Translations under genes and position numbers: made by a program
Notes under the pieces: model-generated
Database searches by the model: none
What the model saw: the letters and a program-made list of their open reading frames with translations, nothing else
What the model was told of the DNA's origin: nothing
Shown: piece by piece, positions 36,968-49,083 of the stretch
Layout: every line of letters begins with the position of its first letter
How positions within the stretch are numbered: the first letter of the stretch is position 1
Source: Methylocystis sp. IM3
GTDB taxonomy: Bacteria; Pseudomonadota; Alphaproteobacteria; Rhizobiales; Beijerinckiaceae
Length of the DNA stretch: 64,000 nt
Reading direction: 5' to 3'
Assembly: GCF_038070105.1 (NCBI RefSeq)
Contig: NZ_JBBPBZ010000002.1
Coordinates: 1,934,001 to 1,998,000, forward strand

Positions 36968-37528
36968 ATGACCACGCCCAAGCAAACGCCGCCCCGCATG
37001 ACGGTCGACGAATTCCTTGTCTGGGCGGCGGGCCGTCCCGGCCGCTACGAACTCATCGGCGGCGAGGTCGTGGCTCAGGCGTCAGAGCGGGCGAAGCATT
37101 GGACGATCAAGCTCGCGACGCATGTCGCCTTGCTCAACGCCGTGAAAGCCAAGTCCCTCGATTGCCATGTCGTGCCGGATGGCGCGACTGTCAGGATCGA
37201 TGAGAGGACCGCTTACGAGCCTGACGCGTTGGTTTACTGCGGACGCGAAGTGGATGGCGACTCCATGGTCGTCGAAAATCCGGTCATCGTGGTGGAAATT
37301 CTTTCTCCGACGACCGGGCGAAACGATAAGGGGCGCAAGCTTGCAGACTATTTCCGCCTGCCGAGCCTCGCCCATTATCTCATCGTCGATACGGACGCGC
37401 CGCTGATCATCCACCACCAGCGCCGGCCCGACGGCGACATTCTCACGCATATTCTGCGGGACGGAATATTGTCGCTCGATCCGCCGGGCCTCACGCTTGC
37501 GCTGTCGGAGATTTACGCAAGCAGGTAG
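36968..37528 (+). CDS. Uma2 family (DUF820) endonuclease-like protein
   Basis: The 186-residue protein has the Uma2 fold features: MTVDEFLVWAAGRPGRYELI with GGEV, the catalytic Asp in YEPDALVY, and VVEILSPTTGRNDKGRKLADY, which supplies the E-x-K part of a PD-(D/E)xK active site. These proteins are abundant in cyanobacteria and sporadic elsewhere; their biological role is unclear. It converges on thiC with a gap of 36 bases. Confidence 0.85.
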   Translation: MTTPKQTPPRMTVDEFLVWAAGRPGRYELIGGEVVAQASERAKHWTIKLATHVALLNAVKAKSLDCHVVPDGATVRIDERTAYEPDALVYCGREVDGDSMVVENPVIVVEILSPTTGRNDKGRKLADYFRLPSLAHYLIVDTDAPLIIHHQRRPDGDILTHILRDGILSLDPPGLTLALSEIYASR

Positions 37529-37564
37529 TCCCTCGCCGGGCTGAGCCCCGCGAAGGACAGTCGC

Positions 37565-39572
<2,008 letters not shown>

Positions 39573-39724
39573 ACAAAGCTAGCGCGTCGGGCAGGCGGGG
39601 GCAAGGCGGCTCATGGCGCCGCCAAAGCTTTCGGACTGTCATATTTCCTTTTTATGGCTGTGCTTTTGCCGTGTGCTGGAGCTCGAGGCTCAATCGTCTG
39701 CAACCCTCCAGGTCGAGAATCGTC

Positions 39725-40051
39725 ATGAAGAAATTTCTGTTTCTGTTCGCGCTGCTGCCCACCCTCGCCTATGCGAGCGACGACGCCGTCGACTGCGCCA
39801 AGAAGAACGACGGCTCTGTGAAATGTGAGGTCAAGAAGGACAAGGTCGTCGTCGACGCGATCACGGTCAATGGCGGCGGCTGTCCGGTGGCGGAAAACGC
39901 CGAGGTTCTCCACCACCCCTACAATGCAGGCGACAAGTTCACGGTCCCCGCCAAGGGAGGCAGCATCGTGCCGGGATTTGGCTGCGGCTATGTCCGCATG
40001 GTCACGATCCAGACCCACGACGGGAAGACGAAGACGTTCGGACCGATGTAA
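39725..40051 (+). CDS. Small exported protein of unknown function
   Basis: The 108-residue product starts with a classic signal peptide (MKKFLFLFALLPTLAYAS). The mature part has paired cysteines (DDAVDCAKKNDGSVKC, NGGGCPVAEN, GFGCGYVRM) and looks like a small beta-rich periplasmic domain. The start follows the TPP riboswitch region on the opposite strand. A strong hairpin follows. I recognise no family. Confidence 0.7.
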   Translation: MKKFLFLFALLPTLAYASDDAVDCAKKNDGSVKCEVKKDKVVVDAITVNGGGCPVAENAEVLHHPYNAGDKFTVPAKGGSIVPGFGCGYVRMVTIQTHDGKTKTFGPM

Positions 40052-40060
40052 GCCCCGGGG

Positions 40061-40095
40061 GGACTGGCCGCGGGCGCGCGCACGCGGCCCAGTCC
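40061..40095 (+). terminator. Hairpin terminator after the small exported protein
   Basis: GGACTGG CCGCG at 40061-40072 pairs with CGCGG C CCAGTCC ending at 40095, with one bulged base. It starts ten bases after the stop and is followed by TTCCATCTTTCC. Confidence 0.7.
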
Positions 40096-40181
40096 TTCCA
40101 TCTTTCCGAAGGAGCTACTTCACGTTTCATAGTGCACATAACGAGATAGTTTCAGGCTGAGATTCTCCGTCGGGACCCCGA

Positions 40182-42665
<2,484 letters not shown>

Positions 42666-42767
42666 TCCAATCTTCCCCGGCCGGAGAGCGACGCCACGGG
42701 CGACGTTTGCATTCCCGTCATGCGGGCTGATATGCCTTCGCGGCACCGCGCAACAGATGGACCCAAC

Positions 42768-43268
42768 GTGACAAACGAGACGGCGCAGAACCGCAAATCG
42801 CTCTCCATCATCGTCTCGAAGGGGACGCTGGACTGGGCCTACCCGCCCTTCATCCTGGCGACGACTGCGGTGGCGATGGATATGGACGCAACGCTCTTCT
42901 TCACCTTCTACGGCCTCGGCCTGTTGAAGAAGAAGCTCGATCTCGGCGTGTCGCCGCTCGGCAATCCGGCGATGAAAATGCCCATGGGCGGGATGCATCT
43001 CGGCATGCCCAATCTCGTCGCGGCGCTGCCCGGCGTCACCGCCGGCGCCACGGCGATGATGAAGAACATGATCGCGAAAAAGGGCGTCGCCAGCATCGAA
43101 GAGCTGCGCGACATCGCGCTCGAAAGCGGCGTGAAGCTCGTCGCCTGCCAGATGACGATGGACCTTTTCGAATTCAAAAAGGAAGACATGATCGACGGCG
43201 TCTGCTTCGGCGGCGCCGCGACTTATCTCGAAGAGGCCGTGAAGGCCGACGTCAATCTTTTCGTTTAA
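42768..43268 (+). CDS. DsrE/DsrF-like (DsrE2) family protein
   Basis: The protein of about 166 residues has the DsrE fold: KSLSIIVSKGTLDWAYPPFI, FFTFYGLGLLKKK, a long methionine-rich insertion (MKMPMGGMHLGMP), and the C-terminal half with VKLVACQMTMDLFEFKKEDM containing the conserved cysteine. DsrE2 proteins are linked to sulfur relay with TusA. The GTG at 42768 gives the best N terminus; an ATG at 42720 is possible. tusA starts nine bases after the stop. Confidence 0.85.
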   Translation: MTNETAQNRKSLSIIVSKGTLDWAYPPFILATTAVAMDMDATLFFTFYGLGLLKKKLDLGVSPLGNPAMKMPMGGMHLGMPNLVAALPGVTAGATAMMKNMIAKKGVASIEELRDIALESGVKLVACQMTMDLFEFKKEDMIDGVCFGGAATYLEEAVKADVNLFV

Positions 43269-43277
43269 GGACTCCGG

Positions 43278-43505
43278 ATGACCGACCATAGTGTAGACGC
43301 CCGCGGCCTCAATTGCCCGCTGCCGATCCTGCGTACAAAAAAGGCGCTGAAAGAACTGGCCGTTGGCGAGACGCTCGAAGTTCTCGCGACCGATCCCGGC
43401 TCCATGGCGGATTTCGCCGCTTTCGCGCGTCAGACCGGCGACGAACTGGTCACCGCCGAGGAAGCCAACGGGCATTTCCGCTACGTGCTGCGTCGCAAGA
43501 GCTGA
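43278..43505 (+). CDS. tusA: TusA family sulfurtransferase
   Basis: The 75-residue SirA/TusA-like protein has the active-site cysteine in GLNCPLPILRTKKAL and the family stretch EVLATDPGSMADF. It receives and passes persulfide sulfur for tRNA thiolation, cofactor synthesis or lithotrophic sulfur metabolism. The near-contiguous DsrE2-TusA pair suggests a dedicated sulfur-trafficking partner. CTCCGG separates the two genes. Confidence 0.92.
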   Translation: MTDHSVDARGLNCPLPILRTKKALKELAVGETLEVLATDPGSMADFAAFARQTGDELVTAEEANGHFRYVLRRKS

Positions 43506-43585
43506 ACTGTTGCCGCTAAGCCGCAAGGCGGTTTTCTTTCGACCATGCCGCTGTACTGCCTTGCGCAAGCTGGGGGCGTTAGGGT

Positions 43586-43604
43586 GAACTTTACCATAAA
43601 GTTC
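43586..43604. promoter_or_regulatory. 19-bp palindrome in front of the FadL-like gene
   Basis: GAACTTTACCATAAAGTTC has perfect 8-bp arms around a 3-base centre and ends 19 bases before the ATG. Flanking GGGTGA and TCACCC also pair, so the RNA could form a long hairpin next to the start. It may be a repressor operator or a translational control hairpin. Confidence 0.5.
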
Positions 43605-43623
43605 GCTCACCCCGGCCGCCGCC

Positions 43624-44961
43624 ATGCGTAGATATGTTTCCCGTTCGTCCGCGCTTATTCTCGCAATTCTTGCCGCCGGTCCGCAGGCCGCTTTCGCCGC
43701 CGACGGCTATTTCCTGATCGGCTACGGTCCGCGCCAGAAGGCGCTCGCGGGCGCGGGCGCCGCCGATCAGCGCGACGCCATGGCGCTCTCGGTCAATCCC
43801 GCCGGGATCGTCGGCTTGCGGCGCCAATTTCAACTCGGCATGACCGTCATCAACGCCGAGCGCGGCTATTACACCAGTGGGCCGACGCGCGTGATCACGC
43901 CGGGGTATGTCGAGAGCGGCCGACCGTGGTTCCCCGTCCCCAACAGCGGCTACATCCAGCCGATCGACGAGGACTCGGCCTGGAGCGTCGTGAGCTACGC
44001 CAATGGGGGCGTCAACACATCCTATGGCTGGGGCAATTGGCACGCCCCGAGGGGCGGCCTCTTCGGCGGCGGCTTCACGGGCGTCGATCTGCAACAATCC
44101 TTCATCAGCGCCGGCTACGCGCGCCGCTTCGCGACGCCTGCCGGAGACGTGACGCTCGGAGTCGCGCCGACACTGGCGGTGCAGATGCTCAACATCCAGG
44201 GCGCGGGCGTTTTCGCGCCCTATTCCTCCAATCCCTACCGGCTGTCGGACATGGGCTACGATTGGTCAGCGGGCGGCGGCCTGCGCGCGGGCCTCACCTG
44301 GGCCGTGACGGACAGCGCCCGCTTCGGCTTCTCGGCCTCGACGCCGATGTGGATGTCGAAATTCGGAAAATACGCGGGGCTCCTTACCGACCATGGCGGC
44401 TTCGACATTCCGGCCACGATGCAGGCGGGCGTCGCCTATGATCTGCTTCCCAATCTGACCGCCATGCTCGACTGGCGGCATGTCTTCTATTCGGGCGTTC
44501 CCTCGCTCGGAAACCCGTCGAATCCGCTCACCTACCGATCCATGGGAACGCCGAACGGCTCCGGCTTCGACTGGACCGACGTCGACTCGGGCTCCGTCGG
44601 CCTCGAATGGCGCTACTCGCCGGCGCTGACGTTGCGAACCGGCTATCACTACACATCGAACCCGCTCCGCTGGCGCTCAGTGACGGTGAACGCGCTGGCT
44701 CCGATCATCAACCGCCATCACGCGGCGCTCGGCGCCAATTACGCCCTCACCGAGAATTCCGCCTTCGATTTCGCCTTCGTTTACGGCTTCAAGAATTCCT
44801 TCACGGGCGTGGAGTGGATTCCCCAACAGCCGACCCTGCCCTTAGGCTCGGCCAATCCGCGTGCGACGATCACGCCCTGGGTGCAGGGGTGGGAGCTGAC
44901 ATTCGGCTACGACTACAAATGGGATCAGGGCGACAATTCGCTCATTCCCCTGCGCTTCTAG
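43624..44961 (+). CDS. OmpP1/FadL family outer-membrane transporter
   Basis: The 445-residue outer-membrane beta-barrel protein has a signal peptide (MRRYVSRSSALILAILAAGP, cleavage near AFA), then the FadL-type hatch region (QKALAGAGAADQRDAMALSVNPAG) with NPA motif, and a barrel ending in aromatic-rich strands and a C-terminal phenylalanine (SLIPLRF). FadL relatives import long-chain fatty acids or hydrophobic compounds. No ribosome-binding site is visible before the ATG; a palindromic hairpin occupies that position. Confidence 0.88.
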   Translation: MRRYVSRSSALILAILAAGPQAAFAADGYFLIGYGPRQKALAGAGAADQRDAMALSVNPAGIVGLRRQFQLGMTVINAERGYYTSGPTRVITPGYVESGRPWFPVPNSGYIQPIDEDSAWSVVSYANGGVNTSYGWGNWHAPRGGLFGGGFTGVDLQQSFISAGYARRFATPAGDVTLGVAPTLAVQMLNIQGAGVFAPYSSNPYRLSDMGYDWSAGGGLRAGLTWAVTDSARFGFSASTPMWMSKFGKYAGLLTDHGGFDIPATMQAGVAYDLLPNLTAMLDWRHVFYSGVPSLGNPSNPLTYRSMGTPNGSGFDWTDVDSGSVGLEWRYSPALTLRTGYHYTSNPLRWRSVTVNALAPIINRHHAALGANYALTENSAFDFAFVYGFKNSFTGVEWIPQQPTLPLGSANPRATITPWVQGWELTFGYDYKWDQGDNSLIPLRF

Positions 44962-44969
44962 ACTGTCAC

Positions 44970-45002
44970 GCGGGCAACCCGGCTGCAAACCGGCTTGCCC
45001 GC
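44970..45002 (+). terminator. Hairpin terminator after the FadL-like gene
   Basis: GCGGGCAA (44970-44977) pairs with TTGCCCGC (44995-45002), with an inner CCGG/CCGG extension, followed by TCTTTCC. It stands between two convergent genes and may serve both. Confidence 0.75.
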
Positions 45003-45025
45003 TCTTTCCACTAAAGCCGCCGCGC

Positions 45026-46153
45026 TCAGCCCACGACGATATTGGGGGCGGCGCGGGGTTTCGCCGTCTCCAGAAGAGTTTTCACTTTGGCGGCGAGATT
45101 GAGATAGACCGCCGCCTGCGGACTGTTGGGCTCCGCGCCGACGACGGGTTTCCCCGAATCCGAAGTTTCACGGATCTTCATGTCGAGCGGCGCCTCGCCG
45201 AGGAAGGGCACGCCGAGCTTTTCGGCGTCATGGCGCGCGCCGCCGTGGGAGAAGATCTCCGAGCGGCCGCCGCAATGCGGGCAGAGGAAGTAGCTCATGT
45301 TCTCGATGATGCCGAGAATGGGCGCCTCGACCTTCTGGAACATGGCCACCGCCCGCCGCGCGTCGATGAGCGCGAGGTCCTGCGGCGTCGAGACGATCAC
45401 CGCCCCGGCGATGGGCGTCTGCTGCGCCATGGTGAGCTGCACGTCGCCCGTGCCGGGCGGCATGTCCACGACGAGCGCGTCGAGGTCGCCCCAGGCGACT
45501 TCGTTGAGAAGCTGCGTCAGCGCCTGCGCGACCATCGGCCCGCGCCAGACCATGGGCGTATTTTCATCGACGAGGAAGCCCATGGACATGATCTTGATTC
45601 CGTAGGCTTCGAGCGGAACGAGCTTGCCGCCCTCGACCTTTGGCTTTTCGTGCAGGCCGAAGAGGCGCGGCGCGGACGGTCCGTAAATATCCGCGTCGAG
45701 CAGACCGACACGCCAGTTCTGCGCGGCAAGGCCGAGCGCCAGATTGGCGGCCGTCGTCGACTTGCCGACGCCGCCTTTGCCCGACGCCACGACGACGATG
45801 TAGCGAATCCTGTCGAGGGAAGGCGACATGCCGCGGCGCTGGGGCGGCGGCGGTGCGGCGTGGGAGTGGCCATGATGGTGATGATGCCCGGCGCCGGCGG
45901 GCTTCGCCGAACCTGCCGCGCGCTCGGCGGTGAGCGTCACCACGGCCGACTCGATTCCCGGCACCGCCTTGAGCGCCTTCTCGGCGTTGACGCGCGCCGC
46001 CTCCCAGCCTTCGGGCTTTGCGGGATCGCCCGAGAGCGAAACAAAGGCTTTCGCGCCGGAAAGATTGACGCCACTCACGGCATTCGCCAGCGACACGCCG
46101 CCGGGGCCGTAAAGGTTTTCAAGGGCTTTGAGAATGTCAGCTTCCGTCGCCAC
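45026..46153 (-). CDS. mrp: Mrp/NBP35 family iron-sulfur cluster carrier ATPase
   Basis: The 375-residue protein has an N-terminal MIP18/DUF59 domain (about 1-85), a histidine-rich linker (GAGHHHHHGHSHAA), and a deviant-Walker P-loop domain (VASGKGGVGKSTTAANLALG) with the cluster-binding CxxC in YFLCPHCGG. Mrp proteins carry and insert 4Fe-4S clusters. The GTG start at 46151-46153 follows AAGGAG at six bases. A palindrome similar to an iron-control element lies just upstream. Confidence 0.94.
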   Translation of the reverse strand: MATEADILKALENLYGPGGVSLANAVSGVNLSGAKAFVSLSGDPAKPEGWEAARVNAEKALKAVPGIESAVVTLTAERAAGSAKPAGAGHHHHHGHSHAAPPPPQRRGMSPSLDRIRYIVVVASGKGGVGKSTTAANLALGLAAQNWRVGLLDADIYGPSAPRLFGLHEKPKVEGGKLVPLEAYGIKIMSMGFLVDENTPMVWRGPMVAQALTQLLNEVAWGDLDALVVDMPPGTGDVQLTMAQQTPIAGAVIVSTPQDLALIDARRAVAMFQKVEAPILGIIENMSYFLCPHCGGRSEIFSHGGARHDAEKLGVPFLGEAPLDMKIRETSDSGKPVVGAEPNSPQAAVYLNLAAKVKTLLETAKPRAAPNIVVG

Positions 46154-46170
46154 GGGCCGCTCCTTGCCTG

Positions 46171-46187
46171 TTTAGAGTTATTCTAGA
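46171..46187. promoter_or_regulatory. Palindrome resembling an Irr/ICE iron-control site upstream of mrp
   Basis: TTTAGAG TTA TTCTAGA matches the pattern TTTAGAA-N3-TTCTAAA, which I recall as the alphaproteobacterial Irr box, at 12 of 14 arm positions. It ends 18 bases upstream of the mrp start. Identification with Irr is from memory and unverified. Confidence 0.35.
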
Positions 46188-46228
46188 CAAGGATATGCCG
46201 CTAAACGCCGCCCGCGTCCATGCGATAT

Positions 46229-46441
46229 TTAGACCGACTTTCCGCTGCAACGCCCCTCCGCCTGCACCGCTGGACAGGGTGCGTCGCCATAAGAGCAAAA
46301 GACGCAGCAGTCGCCGGCTTTTGGGGTCAGTCGGGCTCCGCAGGCGGGGCAGTCATAGACGACCACACAGGCGTCCAACGGCATGGTCATCATAGCGGCA
46401 TGGCCGCAACGCGGGCATTTGATCGACGCCACGGACTTCAT
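46229..46441 (-). CDS. GDCCVxC domain-containing small protein
   Basis: The 70-residue protein has a zinc-ribbon-like pair of CxxC motifs (IKCPRCGH and YDCPACGARL) and the signature GDCCVFCSYGDAPCP near residue 48. This matches the GDCCVxC family, some members of which are selenoproteins with U in place of a cysteine; here all are cysteines. The ATG overlaps the pdhC stop by four bases (ATGA), indicating translational coupling to pyruvate dehydrogenase. Function unknown; metal or redox chemistry is likely. Confidence 0.85.
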   Translation of the reverse strand: MKSVASIKCPRCGHAAMMTMPLDACVVVYDCPACGARLTPKAGDCCVFCSYGDAPCPAVQAEGRCSGKSV

Positions 46442-47376
46442 GCGAAGAGCCCCATCGGCTGTTCGATGAGGCGCTTGAACTCGGCCAGCAGCTGTGCGCC
46501 GAGCGCGCCGTCCACCGCGCGATGGTCGCAGGAAAGCGTCACGCTCATCATGTTCGCCACGGCCGGGGCGCCGTTCTTCACGACCATGCGGGGCTCGCCC
46601 TTGCCCACTGCAAGAATCGTCGACTGCGGCGGGTTGATCACCGCCGAGAAGTTCTTGATCCCGAACATGCCGAGATTGGAGACCGCTGAAACGCCGCCCT
46701 CATATTCCTGCGGCTTCAGCTTGCGGTCCCGCGCGCGGCCGGCGAGCTCTTTCACTTCCTCGGAAATCTCCCGCACCGTCTTGGCCTGCGCATTGCGGAC
46801 GATGGGCGTGATCAGCCCGCCCGGGATGGCGACCGCGACGCCAATGTCCGACGCCTTGTGCTTCAGCATCGCTTCGGGCGTGAAGGTGACATTCGCCTCC
46901 GGCACGCGCTGAAGCGCCAGCGCCAGCGCCTTCACGACGTAATCATTGACCGATGTCTTCCATTCCGGCGACCCATCGCCCCGCTGTGGGGCGGCGGCGT
47001 TGAAGTCTTCCCGCATCTTCAGCAGCGCGTCGATCTCGCAATCGACGTCGAGGTAGAAATGCGGGACGGTCTGGATCGATTCCGTCAGACGCCGCGCGAT
47101 GGCCTTGCGCATCGAGTCGTGCGGGACTTCCTCGTAGGAGCCCGCCTCGTAGAATTTCCGCGTCGTCGCGGCGGACGGCGCCTCCGCGAGCGCCGGCTTC
47201 GCCTCGGGCGCCGGCGCGGCCTTGCGGGCGCCGCCGCCCGCGAGCGCGCTCTTCACGTCGCGCTCGATGATGCGGCCATGCGGGCCGGAGCCCGCCAGCG
47301 CGGAGAGGTCGAGCCCCGCCTCCCTCGCGAGGCGCCGCGCGAGGGGCGAAGCGAATATGCGCGCCATGGCGTTCAA
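46438..47376 (-). CDS. pdhC: Pyruvate dehydrogenase E2-type acyltransferase lacking a lipoyl domain
   Basis: The 312-residue protein begins directly with the peripheral-subunit-binding domain (SPLARRLAREAGLDL, GSGPHGRIIERDV), then a linker and the catalytic 2-oxoacid acyltransferase domain ending with SCDHRAVDGALGAQLL (catalytic His). The N-terminal lipoyl domain of normal E2 proteins, about 80 residues, is absent, and there is no room for it upstream. The TTG at 47374-47376 has AGGAG six bases upstream; an ATG three codons later is the alternative. The operon is pdhA-pdhB-small ORF-pdhC-GDCCVxC. Confidence 0.9.
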   Translation of the reverse strand: MNAMARIFASPLARRLAREAGLDLSALAGSGPHGRIIERDVKSALAGGGARKAAPAPEAKPALAEAPSAATTRKFYEAGSYEEVPHDSMRKAIARRLTESIQTVPHFYLDVDCEIDALLKMREDFNAAAPQRGDGSPEWKTSVNDYVVKALALALQRVPEANVTFTPEAMLKHKASDIGVAVAIPGGLITPIVRNAQAKTVREISEEVKELAGRARDRKLKPQEYEGGVSAVSNLGMFGIKNFSAVINPPQSTILAVGKGEPRMVVKNGAPAVANMMSVTLSCDHRAVDGALGAQLLAEFKRLIEQPMGLFA

Positions 47377-47385
47377 GATGCTCTC

Positions 47386-47538
47386 CTATTGTCCGCCGGC
47401 CGTATTGCCCCCGGAAAGGCCGAACAGCGCGCGGAACAGATCGCCGACGAACGCCTGATCCTGCGAGACGGCGTAGGCTCCCGTCAGCAGGACTCCCGAC
47501 AGGGCGGCGGCGACGATGACGACATTCCGGCGCGGCAT
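47386..47538 (-). CDS. Unlisted 50-residue membrane or exported protein in the pdh operon
   Basis: Between pdhB and pdhC a 50-codon frame starts with an ATG six bases after the pdhB stop and ends nine bases before pdhC. The product starts MPRRNVVIVAAALSGVLLTG, a positively charged N terminus followed by a hydrophobic helix, and continues AYAVSQDQAFVGDLFRALFG. It fills nearly the whole gap in frame, which supports a real gene. Family unknown. Confidence 0.55.
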   Translation of the reverse strand: MPRRNVVIVAAALSGVLLTGAYAVSQDQAFVGDLFRALFGLSGGNTAGGQ

Positions 47539-47544
47539 GGCGGC

Positions 47545-48966
47545 CTAGCGATAAAGAACGGCCTTCGCGGCCGCGATCACTTCCGCGACGCTCGGCAAGG
47601 CAAGCTTCTCGAGATTGGCCGCGTAGGGCATGGGCACGTCCTTGCCGGTCACGCGCAGGACCGGCGCGTCGAGATAGTCGAACGCCTCCAGCTGCACGCG
47701 CGTGGCGATCTCGGCCGAAACGCCGCTTTGCGGCCAGCCTTCCTCGATGGCGACGCAGCGGCCGGTCTTCTTCACGGACTCGATGATCGTCGCGCTGTCC
47801 ATCGGGCGCAGCGTGCGCAGGTCGATCACCTCGGCCTCGATTCCTTCCTTCGCAAGCTCCTCGGCGGCGCCGAGCGCATAGGTCATGCCAATGGAAAAGG
47901 AGACGAGCGTCACGTCGGTCCCCGGCCGCGCAATGCGCGCCTTGCCGATCGGCAGGACGAAATCCTCCAGCGCCGGCACATCCGAAGTTTTTCCGTAGAG
48001 AATTTCATTCTCGAGGAAGACGACGGGATTGTCACTGCGGATCGCCGCCTTCAGCAGGCCCTTGGCGTCGCTGGCGTTGGACGGCGAGATGACGATGAGC
48101 CCCGGCACCTGCGCATACCAGGCGGCGTAATCCTGGCTGTGCTGGGCGCCGACGCGCGCCGCCGCGCCATTCGGGCCGCGGAACACGATCGGGCTGTTGA
48201 TCTGCCCGCCCGACATGTAGAGCGTCTTCGCTGCGGAATTCACGATGTGGTCGATGGCCTGCATCGAAAAATTGAATGTCATGAATTCGACGATCGGCCT
48301 CAGGCCCGCGAAGGCCGCGCCGACGCCGATGCCGGCGAAGCCATATTCCGTGATGGGCGTGTCGCGCACGCGCATCGGGCCGAATTCCTGAAGCAGCCCC
48401 TGCGTGACCTTGTAGGCGCCCTGATATTCCGCGACCTCCTCGCCCATGATGAAGACATTGGGGTCGCGCCGCATTTCCTCGGCCATGGCGTCGCGCAGCG
48501 CCTCGCGCATGGTCATCGGAATCATGGTCGTGCCGGCGGGCACTTCCGGCGCGGCGCTGACAGTCGGCGGCGCGGAGACGCTGACCGGCTTGGGCGCCGG
48601 CGCGGCTGCCTCCTTCGCGGCCTCGAGTCGCGCCGCATTCGCCTCGCCCGCCTCGTCCTGCGGCGCGCTCGGCGGCGCCGGGGCCTCGGCGGCGGGCGGC
48701 GCGGCCACGGCCGACGCATCCTCGCCCTCGCCCGCAATCACCGCGATCGGCGTATTGACCGCGACATTCTCGGTACCGCCGGGCACGAGAATGCGCGCCA
48801 GCACGCCTTCGTCGATCGCCTCAACCTCCATGGTGGCCTTGTCGGTCTCGATCTCGGCGATCACGTCGCCGGCCTTGACCTCGTCGCCTTCGTTTTTCAG
48901 CCATTTGGCGAGCTTGCCCTGCTCCATGGTCGGCGACAGGGCGGGCATGAGGACGTTGACAGTCAT
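47545..48966 (-). CDS. pdhB: Pyruvate dehydrogenase E1 beta subunit with N-terminal lipoyl domain
   Basis: The 473-residue protein has a lipoyl domain at about residues 1-80 with the lipoylated lysine in [12 protein letters not shown], an alanine/proline-rich linker (about 85-140), and the E1-beta transketolase domain ([50 protein letters not shown]). Lipoyl domains on E1-beta are known in alphaproteobacteria such as Zymomonas and rhizobia. Here it is the only lipoyl domain encoded in the operon. Confidence 0.95.
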   Translation of the reverse strand: MTVNVLMPALSPTMEQGKLAKWLKNEGDEVKAGDVIAEIETDKATMEVEAIDEGVLARILVPGGTENVAVNTPIAVIAGEGEDASAVAAPPAAEAPAPPSAPQDEAGEANAARLEAAKEAAAPAPKPVSVSAPPTVSAAPEVPAGTTMIPMTMREALRDAMAEEMRRDPNVFIMGEEVAEYQGAYKVTQGLLQEFGPMRVRDTPITEYGFAGIGVGAAFAGLRPIVEFMTFNFSMQAIDHIVNSAAKTLYMSGGQINSPIVFRGPNGAAARVGAQHSQDYAAWYAQVPGLIVISPSNASDAKGLLKAAIRSDNPVVFLENEILYGKTSDVPALEDFVLPIGKARIARPGTDVTLVSFSIGMTYALGAAEELAKEGIEAEVIDLRTLRPMDSATIIESVKKTGRCVAIEEGWPQSGVSAEIATRVQLEAFDYLDAPVLRVTGKDVPMPYAANLEKLALPSVAEVIAAAKAVLYR

Positions 48967-48988
48967 TTGAAGGAAACCTCTTCCCCCG

Positions 48989-49014
48989 CCCCTCTCCGCT
49001 GGCGCGGCAGAGGG
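48989..49014. repeat. Palindromic element between pdhA and pdhB
   Basis: CCCCTCTCCGC at 48989-48999 and GCGGCAGAGGG at 49004-49014 form an imperfect GC-rich stem around a 4-base loop, in the 117-base gap between pdhA and pdhB. It resembles the dispersed intergenic palindromes of GC-rich genomes and may adjust the ratio of the two messages. Confidence 0.45.
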
Positions 49015-49083
49015 AGCAGAGCGCAGCCTCTATCGGCGTCGCGGATCGCCCGCACAAATAGGAAAGTCATTGTCTTTCGATCC

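Noticed and set aside
47377-47544. Lipoyl domain of pdhC lost by a frameshift
   Set aside because: The gap is 168 bases, too short for a lipoyl domain, and contains an intact different frame without lipoyl motifs.
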